Positions 1 through 7,719 of a stretch of DNA of 64,000 bases are shown one piece after another. Source of the stretch: an uncultured Methanobrevibacter sp. (GTDB taxonomy: Archaea; Methanobacteriota; Methanobacteria; Methanobacteriales; Methanobacteriaceae); the NCBI RefSeq assembly GCF_900314695.1, contig NZ_OMWD01000001.1, positions 1-64,000 on the forward strand. The letters are read 5' to 3'. Both the position numbers and the translations under genes were made by a program. Position 1 is the first letter of the stretch; each line of letters starts with the position of its first letter. A model generated the notes under the pieces. That model was given only the letters and a program-made list of their open reading frames with translations, made no database searches and was not told the DNA's origin.

Positions 1-1
1 A

Positions 2-529
2 TACCAAAAAAGACTATCCCGACAAAAAAACAATAGCAACCGCTACAAAAAAACACTAAAAACCTACTGGAAATGGATAGACCAAAAAAAGAACAAAATA
101 AATGACTACTATCACAAAATAACCACAAAAATCGTTAAAAAATACGACATAATCATACTCGAAGACCTAAACATAAAAGGAATGTTTCAAAATCCTCACT
201 ACAGTCCAAAATTACAAAAAATCGCATGGAAAAAATTTATCGAAATGCTCAAATACAAAGCCGAAATATACGGAAAAACACTAAGACAAATCAGCAGATG
301 GTACCCATCAAGCAAAACATGTGGCAACTGCGGATACTACAACAAAGACCTAAAATATGAAACAGAATGGAAATGCCCACAATGCCAAAAAATACATGAC
401 CGAGACATAAACGCAGCTAAAAACATTCGAAAACAAGGATTAAAAGATTTAATCGATGAAACAATGAACCTCTGGAGCAGGGGGGATAGCACGGTAATTC
501 TACTCTCGTGGGAGAGTATCAGCCCGTGA
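2..529 (+). CDS. tnpB: TnpB RNA-guided nuclease of IS605-type element, 5'-truncated by window edge
   Basis: The frame is open from base 2, so about 175 C-terminal residues are visible and the start lies outside the window. TnpB proteins are RuvC-fold nucleases guided by an RNA made from the element's right end. Visible signatures are the RuvC-II glutamate in I-L-E-D-L-N (Glu codon at 161-163), a four-cysteine zinc finger (C-G-N-C then C-P-Q-C), and the RuvC-III aspartate in D-R-D-I-N-A-A. The first RuvC aspartate and the N-terminal domain would be to the left. No internal stop or frameshift is seen in the visible part, so the nuclease may be intact. Codon use (ATA, CTA, ACA) is clearly different from the neighbours, as expected of a transferred element. 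The family assignment is firm; activity is not shown. Confidence 0.93.
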   Translation, partial: YQKRLSRQKNNSNRYKKTLKTYWKWIDQKKNKINDYYHKITTKIVKKYDIIILEDLNIKGMFQNPHYSPKLQKIAWKKFIEMLKYKAEIYGKTLRQISRWYPSSKTCGNCGYYNKDLKYETEWKCPQCQKIHDRDINAAKNIRKQGLKDLIDETMNLWSRGDSTVILLSWESISP

Positions 530-569
530 AGTAAGAATCCTCGACTTCTCCAAAGTCGAGGTAGTTCAA
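481..569 (+). ncRNA. Predicted omegaRNA (reRNA) scaffold at the element's right end
   Basis: The last codons of tnpB and the following 40 bases fold into stacked hairpins. CACGG (490-494) pairs with CCGTG (524-528) and encloses a 7-bp stem, TACTCTC (501-507) with GAGAGTA (512-518). A separate 9-bp stem, CCTCGACTT with AAGTCGAGG, follows at 539-561. TnpB-associated RNAs in this family arise from exactly this place and use the sequence just beyond the right end as guide. The 5' boundary is unknown and may lie further inside tnpB. The call rests on hand-drawn pairing plus family knowledge. Confidence 0.55.
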
Positions 570-1213
570 TCTAAACCATTTTCAGAAACAATAGGTTGGT
601 TGTTAACGAGGTCCCACATGCTCATACCGTCAGATTGTCCTCCTCTGATTATACCGTTGTCATCATACCAAACATTGAACTCTTCATCGTAGTATAAGTT
701 AGGTCCTGGTCCTTCAGAAAGGCTTGAACCAGATGATGAATTGGATGATGTAGTTTTCTCATTATATTTTACAGTACTTGCAGTGGAATTTCCAGATACC
801 TTTTCGGTTTCTGAAGTAGTTCCTTGTTCAATAGTTATGGTTTGGTTTGCTTTGCATCCGTTGTATTTATCGTTACCGCCATAGGTCACGGTAACTTCAT
901 GATTACCAGCAGCTTCATTGTTTAATACAAGTCCGCCTTTACCGTTATTGTCGGTTTTAATTGAGAAGTTTTGTTTTTGACCATTATCCTCAAAAGTAAT
1001 GTTTATTCGTTGATCTGCAATTGCTTTTCCTTGAGAATCTTTAAGTTCAAATTGCACCATTTCTCCGTTTTTTAAGTGTGAGTTACTTAAGAAATTGATT
1101 TGTGTATTTTGTTTATTACCATCTGCAGCAGCGGATGTTTGTGCGAATGCAATTCCTCCAGCAACAGCAATGATGATAATAGCTAAAATAGCAATAATTA
1201 TATTTCTATTCAT
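566..1213 (-). CDS. Secreted Ig-like domain protein, hypothetical
   Basis: A 215-residue protein of unknown role with an N-terminal membrane-spanning signal segment (residues about 4-24, an Ile/Ala-rich stretch ending near A-F-A-Q). One Ig-like (bacterial Ig / PKD-like) beta domain spans roughly residues 35-130, with the N-N-G-K-G-G and T-Y-G-G-N-D-K-Y-N motifs of archaeal adhesin-like repeats. A Ser/Thr-rich linker follows, then a Tyr/Trp/Gly-rich tail. It is probably exported and cell-surface bound. The start ATG has a GGTGAT ribosome-binding site six bases upstream. The TGA stop (566-568) lies inside the TTCAA that ends the neighbouring transposon, so the C-terminus may have been set or shortened by the insertion. 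Confidence 0.75.
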   Translation of the reverse strand: MNRNIIIAILAIIIIAVAGGIAFAQTSAAADGNKQNTQINFLSNSHLKNGEMVQFELKDSQGKAIADQRINITFEDNGQKQNFSIKTDNNGKGGLVLNNEAAGNHEVTVTYGGNDKYNGCKANQTITIEQGTTSETEKVSGNSTASTVKYNEKTTSSNSSSGSSLSEGPGPNLYYDEEFNVWYDDNGIIRGGQSDGMSMWDLVNNQPIVSENGLD

Positions 1214-1380
1214 TTTAATATCACCTATATTTTACATTATTTATATGTGATATATTAAATTTTCTAGGTCATGAACTATTTTGAAGTTTAATGAAATAGA
1301 AGTAATATTAATTCTGTTATATAATTGAAACATTTTAAATATTTTCAGTTACATATTTTAAACTAATAGGAGACTAGATT

Positions 1381-2691
1381 ATGAAGGTTTTAGTTGTTGG
1401 AACTGGTGCTCGTGAACATGCTATCGCTGATGCCTTAAAGGATGATGTGGAATTATATTGTTACATGAGTAAGATTAACCCTGGTATGTCCAAAATCGCT
1501 GAGTTTAAACAAGGTGATGAGGGAGAAGTTGAAAAAGTAGCTGAATATGCAGTTGAAAATGACATTGATATTGCATTTATTGGTCCAGAAGCTCCACTCG
1601 GAAAAGGAATCGTTGATGAGCTTCAAAAAAATGGAATCAAATGTGTTGGACCGACACAAAGTGCAGCTAGAATTGAAACTGATAAGTCATTTATGAGAAA
1701 ACTCTTTGAAGACTATAAAATCGAAGGATCTTTAGTTTACAAAGTATTTGATAATTCTGATGATGTTTCTGCATTTTTAGATGAATTTGACCGTGATGTT
1801 GTAGTAAAACCGGTTGGATTAACTGGCGGTAAAGGAGTAAAAATTGTAGGTGACCATCTTAAAGACAATGAAGAAGCAAAGGAATATTCCTGCGAAGTAA
1901 TTGATAATGTAATGGGTGGATTTGCTCAAGTAATTATTGAAGAAAGATTGATAGGTGAAGAATTCACTATCCAAGCATTTTGTGATGGAGAACACTTGGC
2001 CCCAATGCCTGCAGCACAGGACCATCCTCACGCATTCGAAGGAGATGTCGGTGCAATCACCGGAGGAATGGGATCTTATTCTGATGTTGGTGGATTATTG
2101 CCATTCTTAAGCCAAGAAAATTATGATGCTGCCGTTGAAATTATGCAAGAAACCTTAAAAGCTATTGCTGAGGAAGCAGAACCATATAAAGGAATCCTAT
2201 ATGGTCAATTCATGTTAACTGCTGATGGGCCAAAACTCATTGAGTACAATGCCAGATTTGGAGATCCTGAAGCAATGAATGTATTGCCTCTTTTAAAAAC
2301 TCCATTGGTCGATGTTTGTCAGGCTGTTGTCGACGGTACTTTGGATAATGTAGAATTTGAAGACAAGGCTAGCGTGTGCAAATATATTGTGCCAGATGGA
2401 TATCCTGAAACTCAATATGCTGGAGAACTGATTGAAGTGGATGAGAAAGCTATTGAAGAAATGGGTGCCAAAGTATTCTATGCTGCAGTTTCCCAGGAAG
2501 ATGATGGAATTCATTTGTCTGGTTCAAGGGCGTTAGGTATTGTAGCTAGTGGCGAATCAATTGAGGAAGCTGAAAAAGTAGCTGAAAAGGCATGTGAGTT
2601 TGTTAAAGGTAATGTTTACCACAGAAGAGATGTTGGTACTCAGGATCTTGTCAACAAACGTGTTGAACATATGAAAGAAATTTTAAACTAA
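1381..2691 (+). CDS. purD: Phosphoribosylamine--glycine ligase (GARS)
   Basis: Catalyses step two of de novo purine synthesis: ATP-dependent ligation of glycine to phosphoribosylamine, giving GAR, in the cytoplasm. The 436-residue length is normal for a monofunctional PurD. The N-terminal Rossmann-like domain begins K-V-L-V-V-G-T-G-A-R-E-H, a PurD signature. The ATP-grasp domain follows, with V-V-K-P-V-G-L-T-G-G-K-G-V and the metal-binding E-Y-N-A-R-F-G-D-P-E. The start has an AGGAG-like site at about 1369-1374. The TAA stop at 2689-2691 is followed in the same frame by an open stretch belonging to the next gene. Confidence 0.97.
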   Translation: MKVLVVGTGAREHAIADALKDDVELYCYMSKINPGMSKIAEFKQGDEGEVEKVAEYAVENDIDIAFIGPEAPLGKGIVDELQKNGIKCVGPTQSAARIETDKSFMRKLFEDYKIEGSLVYKVFDNSDDVSAFLDEFDRDVVVKPVGLTGGKGVKIVGDHLKDNEEAKEYSCEVIDNVMGGFAQVIIEERLIGEEFTIQAFCDGEHLAPMPAAQDHPHAFEGDVGAITGGMGSYSDVGGLLPFLSQENYDAAVEIMQETLKAIAEEAEPYKGILYGQFMLTADGPKLIEYNARFGDPEAMNVLPLLKTPLVDVCQAVVDGTLDNVEFEDKASVCKYIVPDGYPETQYAGELIEVDEKAIEEMGAKVFYAAVSQEDDGIHLSGSRALGIVASGESIEEAEKVAEKACEFVKGNVYHRRDVGTQDLVNKRVEHMKEILN

Positions 2692-2727
2692 ATTTCTTTT
2701 TACTCTTTTTTTGGATTTGGTGGTATT

Positions 2728-3558
2728 ATCAAAAAGGATGATGAATACGAAGAATTTCATGATTATGAAAGTTTAAGAAATTATTTCAACACTCAACTTT
2801 TAGATATAGCTGAAGACTTAGATGAAGAAGATGTCGAAAAAATCAGAAACTTTAGAGCTTATTTTCAAGAAAAATACTTAACTAATCTCGATGTCGAAAA
2901 AAAAGTAGACAATATAAAAACCGGCTTTTTTCATAGGGTTAGGCAATCTTTTGAAAGCAACATGGATATTGACCCTGGAAGATTGATTGGTTTGACTGAT
3001 GGTATTTTTGGAATGGTTATGACTCTTCTGGTCTTTGGTATGGCTTTGCCTCAAGCTCATTTGATAACAGAAGGGCAGTTTATAACTTTTTTAAATTCAA
3101 TTGCTCATTCTTTTGGGTTGACTATTGTTAGTTTTATTCTAGTCAGTTCTTTTTGGATTTATCATCATGAATTTATAAAAATTAATTCATTAAATATGCC
3201 TTTTTTATGGATTAATATATTATTTTTGGCTTGCATTTCATGTATCCCATTTACAACATCTATAATAGGTTCTTATTCAATGTTTTTCATATCTAATGTG
3301 CTGTTTGGATTAAATATATTTTTGACAATTCTGTTCTTTTCAATTATGTATATATATGCATATAATATGGGATTTTTAGAGAATAATCCTTCAAAAACTG
3401 AAAAGAGATATGTTTTAAAAACATTCCTCATTATTATGGGTCTTACTATTGCTGTAAATCTTCTTGATTTCAATTTTTCAGAGGATTTTATTTATCTGTT
3501 CTTGCTGGTTCCAGTAATTTCTACATTGAGGGATATTAATTTTAAAATGAAGTCATAG
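2728..3558 (+). CDS. TMEM175/DUF1211-like membrane protein, probable non-AUG start
   Basis: The C-terminal about 190 residues form a hydrophobic domain with about six membrane segments. It opens with G-L-T-D-G-I-F-G-M-V-M-T-L, a variant of the F-S-D-G-x-F motif of TMEM175/DUF1211 potassium-channel-like proteins. The first ATG is at 2962, but the frame is open from 2692 and the upstream 80 residues look like real protein: acidic, helical, ending K-T-G-F-F-H-R-V-R-Q. No ATG, GTG or TTG exists in that part. I place the start at ATC 2728, because GGTGGT at 2719-2724 sits three bases upstream, the same spacing as GGTGAT before several ATG starts here. The protein would then be 276 residues. If this is wrong, translation starts at 2962 (198 residues) or the gene is 5'-damaged. 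Confidence 0.65.
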   Translation: MKKDDEYEEFHDYESLRNYFNTQLLDIAEDLDEEDVEKIRNFRAYFQEKYLTNLDVEKKVDNIKTGFFHRVRQSFESNMDIDPGRLIGLTDGIFGMVMTLLVFGMALPQAHLITEGQFITFLNSIAHSFGLTIVSFILVSSFWIYHHEFIKINSLNMPFLWINILFLACISCIPFTTSIIGSYSMFFISNVLFGLNIFLTILFFSIMYIYAYNMGFLENNPSKTEKRYVLKTFLIIMGLTIAVNLLDFNFSEDFIYLFLLVPVISTLRDINFKMKS

Positions 3559-3624
3559 AAACATTTAATATATATAAATGTAATATATTTAATTTTGTTA
3601 AGATTATTCTAAGGGGAATTATTA

Positions 3625-4536
3625 ATGGGTAATTTGATATCAATATGTGATATAAAAGATGATGTTCAAGACATTTTGGATTTGGCTATAAAAATTAAAG
3701 CAGGTGAAACGGAGAAAAGTCCTCTTGAAGGTAAAACATTAGCGATGATATTCCAAAAATCATCAACAAGAACTAGAGTTTCTTTTGATGTTGGAATGTA
3801 TCAGTTAGGCGGAAGAGCAATCTTTTTATCTTCTAATGATTTACAGATGGGAAGAGGAGAACCGATTTATGATACTGCAAAGGTTTTAAGCCGTTTCGTT
3901 GATGGAATAATGATTAGAGCTGTTGAACATTGTGATGTAGTTGAATTAGCCCAACATTCTGATGTACCAGTTATTAGTGGATTAACCAATGTGGAACATC
4001 CTTGTCAGGCATTGGCTGATGTATTAACAATTAAAGAACATTTTGGAACTTTTGAAAATAAGAAAATATGTTTCGTCGGTGACGGAAATAATGTATGTAA
4101 TTCCCTTTTATTAATTTCCCCACTTTTAGGAATGGACATGTCTATTGCTTGCCCTAAAGGATATGAACCTAATGAACATGTTTTAAGAATTGCAAATGAG
4201 TATGCTAAGGAAATGAATACTAAAATCACTGTTAGTGATGATTTAAATGTTGCTTTAGATAATGTTGATGTTGTCTATACTGATGTTTGGGTTAGTATGG
4301 GTGATGAAGCTGAAGAATTACAAAGGAAAGCGGCCTTATCTCCTTATCAAGTTGATTCAGATTTAATGAACTTGGCAAATGATGGTGCTATTTTTATGCA
4401 TTGTCTACCTGCAGTCAGGGATCAGGAAGTTACAACAGCGGTCATTGATGGTCCAAATTCTGTTGTTTTTGACCAGGCAGAAAACAGACTGCATGCTCAA
4501 AAAGCTATTTTATATTACTTTTTAAAAGATGAATAA
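3625..4536 (+). CDS. argF: Ornithine carbamoyltransferase
   Basis: Transfers the carbamoyl group of carbamoyl phosphate to ornithine, making citrulline in arginine synthesis. The protein has 303 residues, the usual length. It carries the carbamoyl-phosphate loop S-T-R-T-R (residues 47-51), the H-P-C-Q-A-L-A-D motif mid-protein, and H-C-L-P (259-262) near the C-terminus, whose Cys binds ornithine. This set, together with a D-V-x-x-S-M-G-D-E loop, marks an ornithine rather than an aspartate enzyme. The start ATG follows AAGGGG by about nine bases, and an AT-rich TATA-like stretch is at about 3563-3580. It stands alone and converges with a DUF2085 gene. Confidence 0.96.
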   Translation: MGNLISICDIKDDVQDILDLAIKIKAGETEKSPLEGKTLAMIFQKSSTRTRVSFDVGMYQLGGRAIFLSSNDLQMGRGEPIYDTAKVLSRFVDGIMIRAVEHCDVVELAQHSDVPVISGLTNVEHPCQALADVLTIKEHFGTFENKKICFVGDGNNVCNSLLLISPLLGMDMSIACPKGYEPNEHVLRIANEYAKEMNTKITVSDDLNVALDNVDVVYTDVWVSMGDEAEELQRKAALSPYQVDSDLMNLANDGAIFMHCLPAVRDQEVTTAVIDGPNSVVFDQAENRLHAQKAILYYFLKDE

Positions 4537-4537
4537 C

Positions 4538-4557
4538 TGCTGTATATAATTACAGCA
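4538..4557. terminator. Symmetric stem-loop between convergent argF and DUF2085 gene
   Basis: TGCTGTA (4538-4544) pairs perfectly with TACAGCA (4551-4557) around a six-base loop. It starts two bases after the argF stop and covers the DUF2085 stop codon. There is no long T-run on either side, so termination activity is uncertain. Confidence 0.4.
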
Positions 4558-4891
4558 ATGCAATTATCTTCAAAAGCCATTGAATTACTATTTTTAAAAA
4601 AATTATTAATCCTATTCCACCAATCACTCCAGTGATAAATCTCAATGTGTTATTGCTCTGTCTAAAATTCAATAATTGTGTAAATCCGTCGATTGATGTT
4701 GGTATCAAAAGTATTATTGAAAAAATTAATAAGTTGAGGCTATAGTCAATATTAAAAAAATAGTCATAAATTAAAAAAATGATTAATCCAGTATAAAAGC
4801 CGGTACATCTGGCGCACACTGGAAATTGATGCCCTTTGATAAAAAAGCTCCTTTCAGGTTTTCTGTGGCATATTAAATTTTTATAATTCAT
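4550..4891 (-). CDS. DUF2085 family small membrane protein
   Basis: A 113-residue protein with about three membrane segments. The N-terminal C-H-R-K-P-E-R-S-F motif and F-P-V-C-A-R-C-T-G-F-Y-T-G are the hallmark of DUF2085, whose Cys and His residues suggest a metal or redox site at the membrane face; its function is not known. I start it at the ATG at 4891, because AAAGGAT lies just upstream. A further in-frame ATG at 4924 has no ribosome-binding site and would add eleven mostly basic residues. The gene is convergent with argF. Confidence 0.8.
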   Translation of the reverse strand: MNYKNLICHRKPERSFFIKGHQFPVCARCTGFYTGLIIFLIYDYFFNIDYSLNLLIFSIILLIPTSIDGFTQLLNFRQSNNTLRFITGVIGGIGLIIFLKIVIQWLLKIIALL

Positions 4892-4989
4892 TTTAATCCT
4901 TTTTTTTAAAATATTTTTTTTCAATTAAGATAATTATATATATTTTTGTATACATAAGTTAGTGTATAATATATAAAAAGGTTATTACG

Positions 4990-6684
4990 ATGAGAGGCGG
5001 AGAAGCGATAATTGAATCCCTCAAGAATATGGGGGTAAAAACTATATTTGGTTATCCTGGTGGACAAACAATTCCATTCTATGATATGTTATATGATGCA
5101 GATATCGATCATATCTTAGTTAGGCACGAACAAGCGGCAGCTCATGCGGCAGATGGTTATGCAAGAGCTTCCGGAAAAGTTGGTGTGTGTTTGGCTACTT
5201 CAGGTCCTGGTGCAACCAATCTTGTAACTGGTATTGGAACTGCTTATATGGATTCTTCTCCTATTGTGGCAATCACTGGTCAAGTTCCTACTCATTTAAT
5301 TGGTAATGATGCATTTCAAGAAGCAGATATAATTGGGATTACTATGCCTATAGTAAAACATAGTTATCAACCAAAAAACCCTGATTTAATACCTTCAATG
5401 ATTAAATCTAGTTTTGAAATTGCTTCTAGTGGAAGACCAGGTCCTGTTTTAATAGATGTTCCTAAAGAAGTTCAAGAGGGTGAATTAACAAAATTTGACG
5501 ACTCTTTAATTGAAACTCCCGGTTATAATCCGACTGTTAAAGGAAATATCAAACAAATCAAAAAAGCTCGTGATTTAATTAAACAGGCTAAAAAGCCAAT
5601 GATTTTGGCTGGTGCGGGAGTAATCATATCAAATGCATGCTGTGAATTGAAAACGTTAGCTAATACAATCAATGCACCAGTAATGACTTCACTTTTGGGT
5701 AAAGGAGCTTTTGATGAAACTGATGATTTGGCATTAGGTATGCTTGGTATGCATGGTAGAAAAGTTTCAAATGATTATATTAATGAATCTGACTTGTTGA
5801 TAGCTATTGGTGTAAGGTTTTCAGACAGGACCACTGGTAGGCTGGATAGTTTTGTTCCGGATACTAAAGTAATTCATATTGATATTGATCCGGCAGAAAT
5901 AGGCAAAAATGTGGATGTGGATTTGCCTATTGTAGGTGATGCAAAAAATGTTTTATCTTCATTAAATAAAGTTTTAAAAGATTATAAAGTTCCATCAGAA
6001 GTAAATGATTGGACTAATATGATAAAACAAAAAAATAAAGATTTAAAACCTCGTGTTAGTTATGATGATGTGCCATTAAAACCACAAACTGTTATAAAAG
6101 AAATTTCAGATGTTTTAACTCCTGAATCAATTTTAACAACTGATGTAGGTCAAAATCAGATGTGGGCAGCACATTTCTTTGACACTCAAAAGCCACGTAA
6201 ATTCATTTCATCAGGCGGTCTTGGAACTATGGGATTCGGATTCCCAGCAGCGATTGGTGCAAAAGTGGCTTGTCCGGATGATCCTGTTGTATCTATAAAC
6301 GGTGATGGTGGATTTTTAATGGTTTGTCAGGAGTTAGCTACTGTTCGCGAATATGACATTCCTGTTATTGCAGTTGTTTTGGAAAACAGAACATTGGGAA
6401 TGGTATATCAATGGCAAAGCTTACTATATAATGAAAGGCACTCTCAAACATTGTTGGGTAATAGCCCTGACTTTGTTAAATTGGCAGAAAGTTTTGGTGT
6501 AACTGGAGTAAGGATTACACAACCTGGCGAAACTAAAGAAGCTTTATCAAGTGCAATTAAAGATAATGAACCTATTTTATTAAATGTTGTTATTGACTCC
6601 GAAGAGGCACTTCCTATGCTTCCTCCTGGAGCTGGAATTAATGAGATGATTGGTGAATATAAACTTGAAAGGGATGTGATTTAA
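4990..6684 (+). CDS. ilvB: Acetolactate synthase, large (catalytic) subunit
   Basis: Thiamine-diphosphate enzyme condensing two pyruvates (or pyruvate and 2-oxobutyrate) in the first common step of valine, leucine and isoleucine synthesis. The 564 residues match the family. Seen: the catalytic Glu47 in R-H-E-Q-A-A-A-H-A-A-D-G-Y-A-R, the F-Q-E-A-D segment, the FAD-region motif G-M-L-G-M-H-G, and the ThDP/Mg site G-D-G-G-F (438-442). The regulatory subunit ilvH starts immediately after the stop codon, and a carbonic anhydrase gene follows, so the three form one operon. A TATA-like run lies at about 4930-4975. Confidence 0.97.
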   Translation: MRGGEAIIESLKNMGVKTIFGYPGGQTIPFYDMLYDADIDHILVRHEQAAAHAADGYARASGKVGVCLATSGPGATNLVTGIGTAYMDSSPIVAITGQVPTHLIGNDAFQEADIIGITMPIVKHSYQPKNPDLIPSMIKSSFEIASSGRPGPVLIDVPKEVQEGELTKFDDSLIETPGYNPTVKGNIKQIKKARDLIKQAKKPMILAGAGVIISNACCELKTLANTINAPVMTSLLGKGAFDETDDLALGMLGMHGRKVSNDYINESDLLIAIGVRFSDRTTGRLDSFVPDTKVIHIDIDPAEIGKNVDVDLPIVGDAKNVLSSLNKVLKDYKVPSEVNDWTNMIKQKNKDLKPRVSYDDVPLKPQTVIKEISDVLTPESILTTDVGQNQMWAAHFFDTQKPRKFISSGGLGTMGFGFPAAIGAKVACPDDPVVSINGDGGFLMVCQELATVREYDIPVIAVVLENRTLGMVYQWQSLLYNERHSQTLLGNSPDFVKLAESFGVTGVRITQPGETKEALSSAIKDNEPILLNVVIDSEEALPMLPPGAGINEMIGEYKLERDVI

Positions 6685-7170
6685 ATGGATACAGAATATC
6701 ACGTTATTTCCACATTGGTTGAAGATAAACCAGGGGTTTTGCAAAAAGTAGCTGGAATGTTTAATAGAAGGGGATTCAATATTGAAAGTATAACTGTAGG
6801 TAAATCAGAAGTAGAAGGACAATCCCGTATGGTAATTACTGTTCATGCAGATGAAAAAGGGCTTGAACAGGTTACAAAACAATTAAATAAATTAATTGAT
6901 GTTATCAAGATTAAAGATATTACTAAATCTGCTGTTAAAAGGGAATTGTGTCTTGTTAAGGTCGCTGTTCCTAATGCTAAAGCAAGAGCAGAAATAATGC
7001 AGTATACAAATATTTTCAGAGCACATATTTTAGATGTTTCGGAACAAACATTGATGGTTGAGCTTACTGGAGATAAGGAAAAGATTAATGCATTCATATC
7101 TTTAGTAGAAAATTATGGAATTAAAAGAATAGCCCGTACTGGCCTTACAGCTATGTCAAGGGGAGTATAA
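6685..7170 (+). CDS. ilvH: Acetolactate synthase, small (regulatory) subunit
   Basis: Regulatory partner of IlvB that confers valine feedback inhibition and raises activity. The 161-residue protein has an N-terminal ACT domain (residues about 4-75, with V-E-D-K-P-G-V-L-Q-K-V and R-R-G-F-N-I-E-S). A second ACT-like domain follows, ending in the conserved G-I-K-R-I-A-R-T-G near residue 150. The start codon abuts the ilvB stop with no gap, indicating translational coupling. Confidence 0.96.
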   Translation: MDTEYHVISTLVEDKPGVLQKVAGMFNRRGFNIESITVGKSEVEGQSRMVITVHADEKGLEQVTKQLNKLIDVIKIKDITKSAVKRELCLVKVAVPNAKARAEIMQYTNIFRAHILDVSEQTLMVELTGDKEKINAFISLVENYGIKRIARTGLTAMSRGV

Positions 7171-7172
7171 AA

Positions 7173-7700
7173 ATGACTATATTAGAAAACGTATTAAAAG
7201 ACAACAAGGAATTTGTAGAAAACTTTGAAGGCGAAGAAATGTCTCATCATGCAGCTAAGAAATTAGCTATATTAACCTGTATGGACTGCAGACTAATCGA
7301 CTTTTTTGAACCAGCACTTGGTCTTAAAAGAGGAGATGCAAAAATCGTTAGAAACGCAGGAAACTCCATTGTAGGTGAAGATGCAATCAGATCTATTGGT
7401 GCAGCTTTATACAACCTCGGTGCTGAAGAAGTCATGGTTGTAGGTCACACAGAATGTGGTATGGCTGGTGCTGATGCTGAAGCTTTAAAAGAAAAAATGC
7501 TCGCTCGCGGTATCAAAGAGGAAGATATTGCTAAATACGATTTGGCTGAATGGATTGGTGGATTTGAATCTGAAGAAGAAAACGTTAAAAATGTTTGTGA
7601 AAAAATCAAAAACCACCCATTAATACCTGATGTACCGGTACACGGTCTTATCATCGATATCGTAACGGGTGAGTTAAAAGTTTTAGTAGATGGTTATTAA
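7173..7700 (+). CDS. cab: Beta-class carbonic anhydrase
   Basis: Interconverts CO2 and bicarbonate. At 175 residues it is about the size of the Methanothermobacter Cab enzyme. The zinc ligands Cys36, His92 and Cys95 are visible in C-M-D-C-R and G-H-T-E-C-G-M, with the Asp38/Arg40 catalytic dyad. The C-terminal G-V/L-H-G-L-I-I-D motif is also conserved. It sits two bases after ilvH with its own AGGGGAG site. Supplying bicarbonate to carboxylases, or handling CO2 for methanogenesis and anabolic carboxylations, is likely. Its link with IlvBH (which releases CO2) is suggestive but not established. Confidence 0.93.
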   Translation: MTILENVLKDNKEFVENFEGEEMSHHAAKKLAILTCMDCRLIDFFEPALGLKRGDAKIVRNAGNSIVGEDAIRSIGAALYNLGAEEVMVVGHTECGMAGADAEALKEKMLARGIKEEDIAKYDLAEWIGGFESEEENVKNVCEKIKNHPLIPDVPVHGLIIDIVTGELKVLVDGY

Positions 7701-7719
7701 TTCCCATCTATTTTTTTAT
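7687..7719 (+). terminator. Stem-loop plus T-run after cab
   Basis: TAGATGG (7687-7693) pairs with CCATCTA (7704-7710), and TTTTTTTA follows. The stem straddles the cab stop codon. It separates the ilvB-ilvH-cab operon from the convergent adhesin-like gene. Confidence 0.6.

Larger units (their letters stand above)
1..569 (+). mobile_element. IS200/IS605-family element, right part
   Basis: The left edge of the window cuts an IS200/IS605-type transposon. What is visible is the 3' part of tnpB followed by a right end containing nested stem-loops. The last is a 9-bp hairpin (539-547 with 553-561), then TTCAA at 565-569, which resembles the right cleavage motifs (TCAA type) known for this group. 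Elements of this group have no terminal inverted repeats and transpose as single-stranded DNA through subterminal hairpins, which fits. No tnpA (Y1 transposase) is in view; it may be absent or lie to the left. The strand is rich in A and C, with many ATA, CTA and ACA codons, unlike the T/G-rich coding strands of the neighbouring genes. The exact right boundary is inferred. Confidence 0.8.

Noticed and set aside
2641..2961. Fusion of PurD with the TMEM175-like protein by stop readthrough
   Set aside because: The two frames are in register and separated by a single TAA, but PurD is full length. TAA is not the pyrrolysine codon (UAG), and no readthrough structure is evident. A non-AUG start is simpler.
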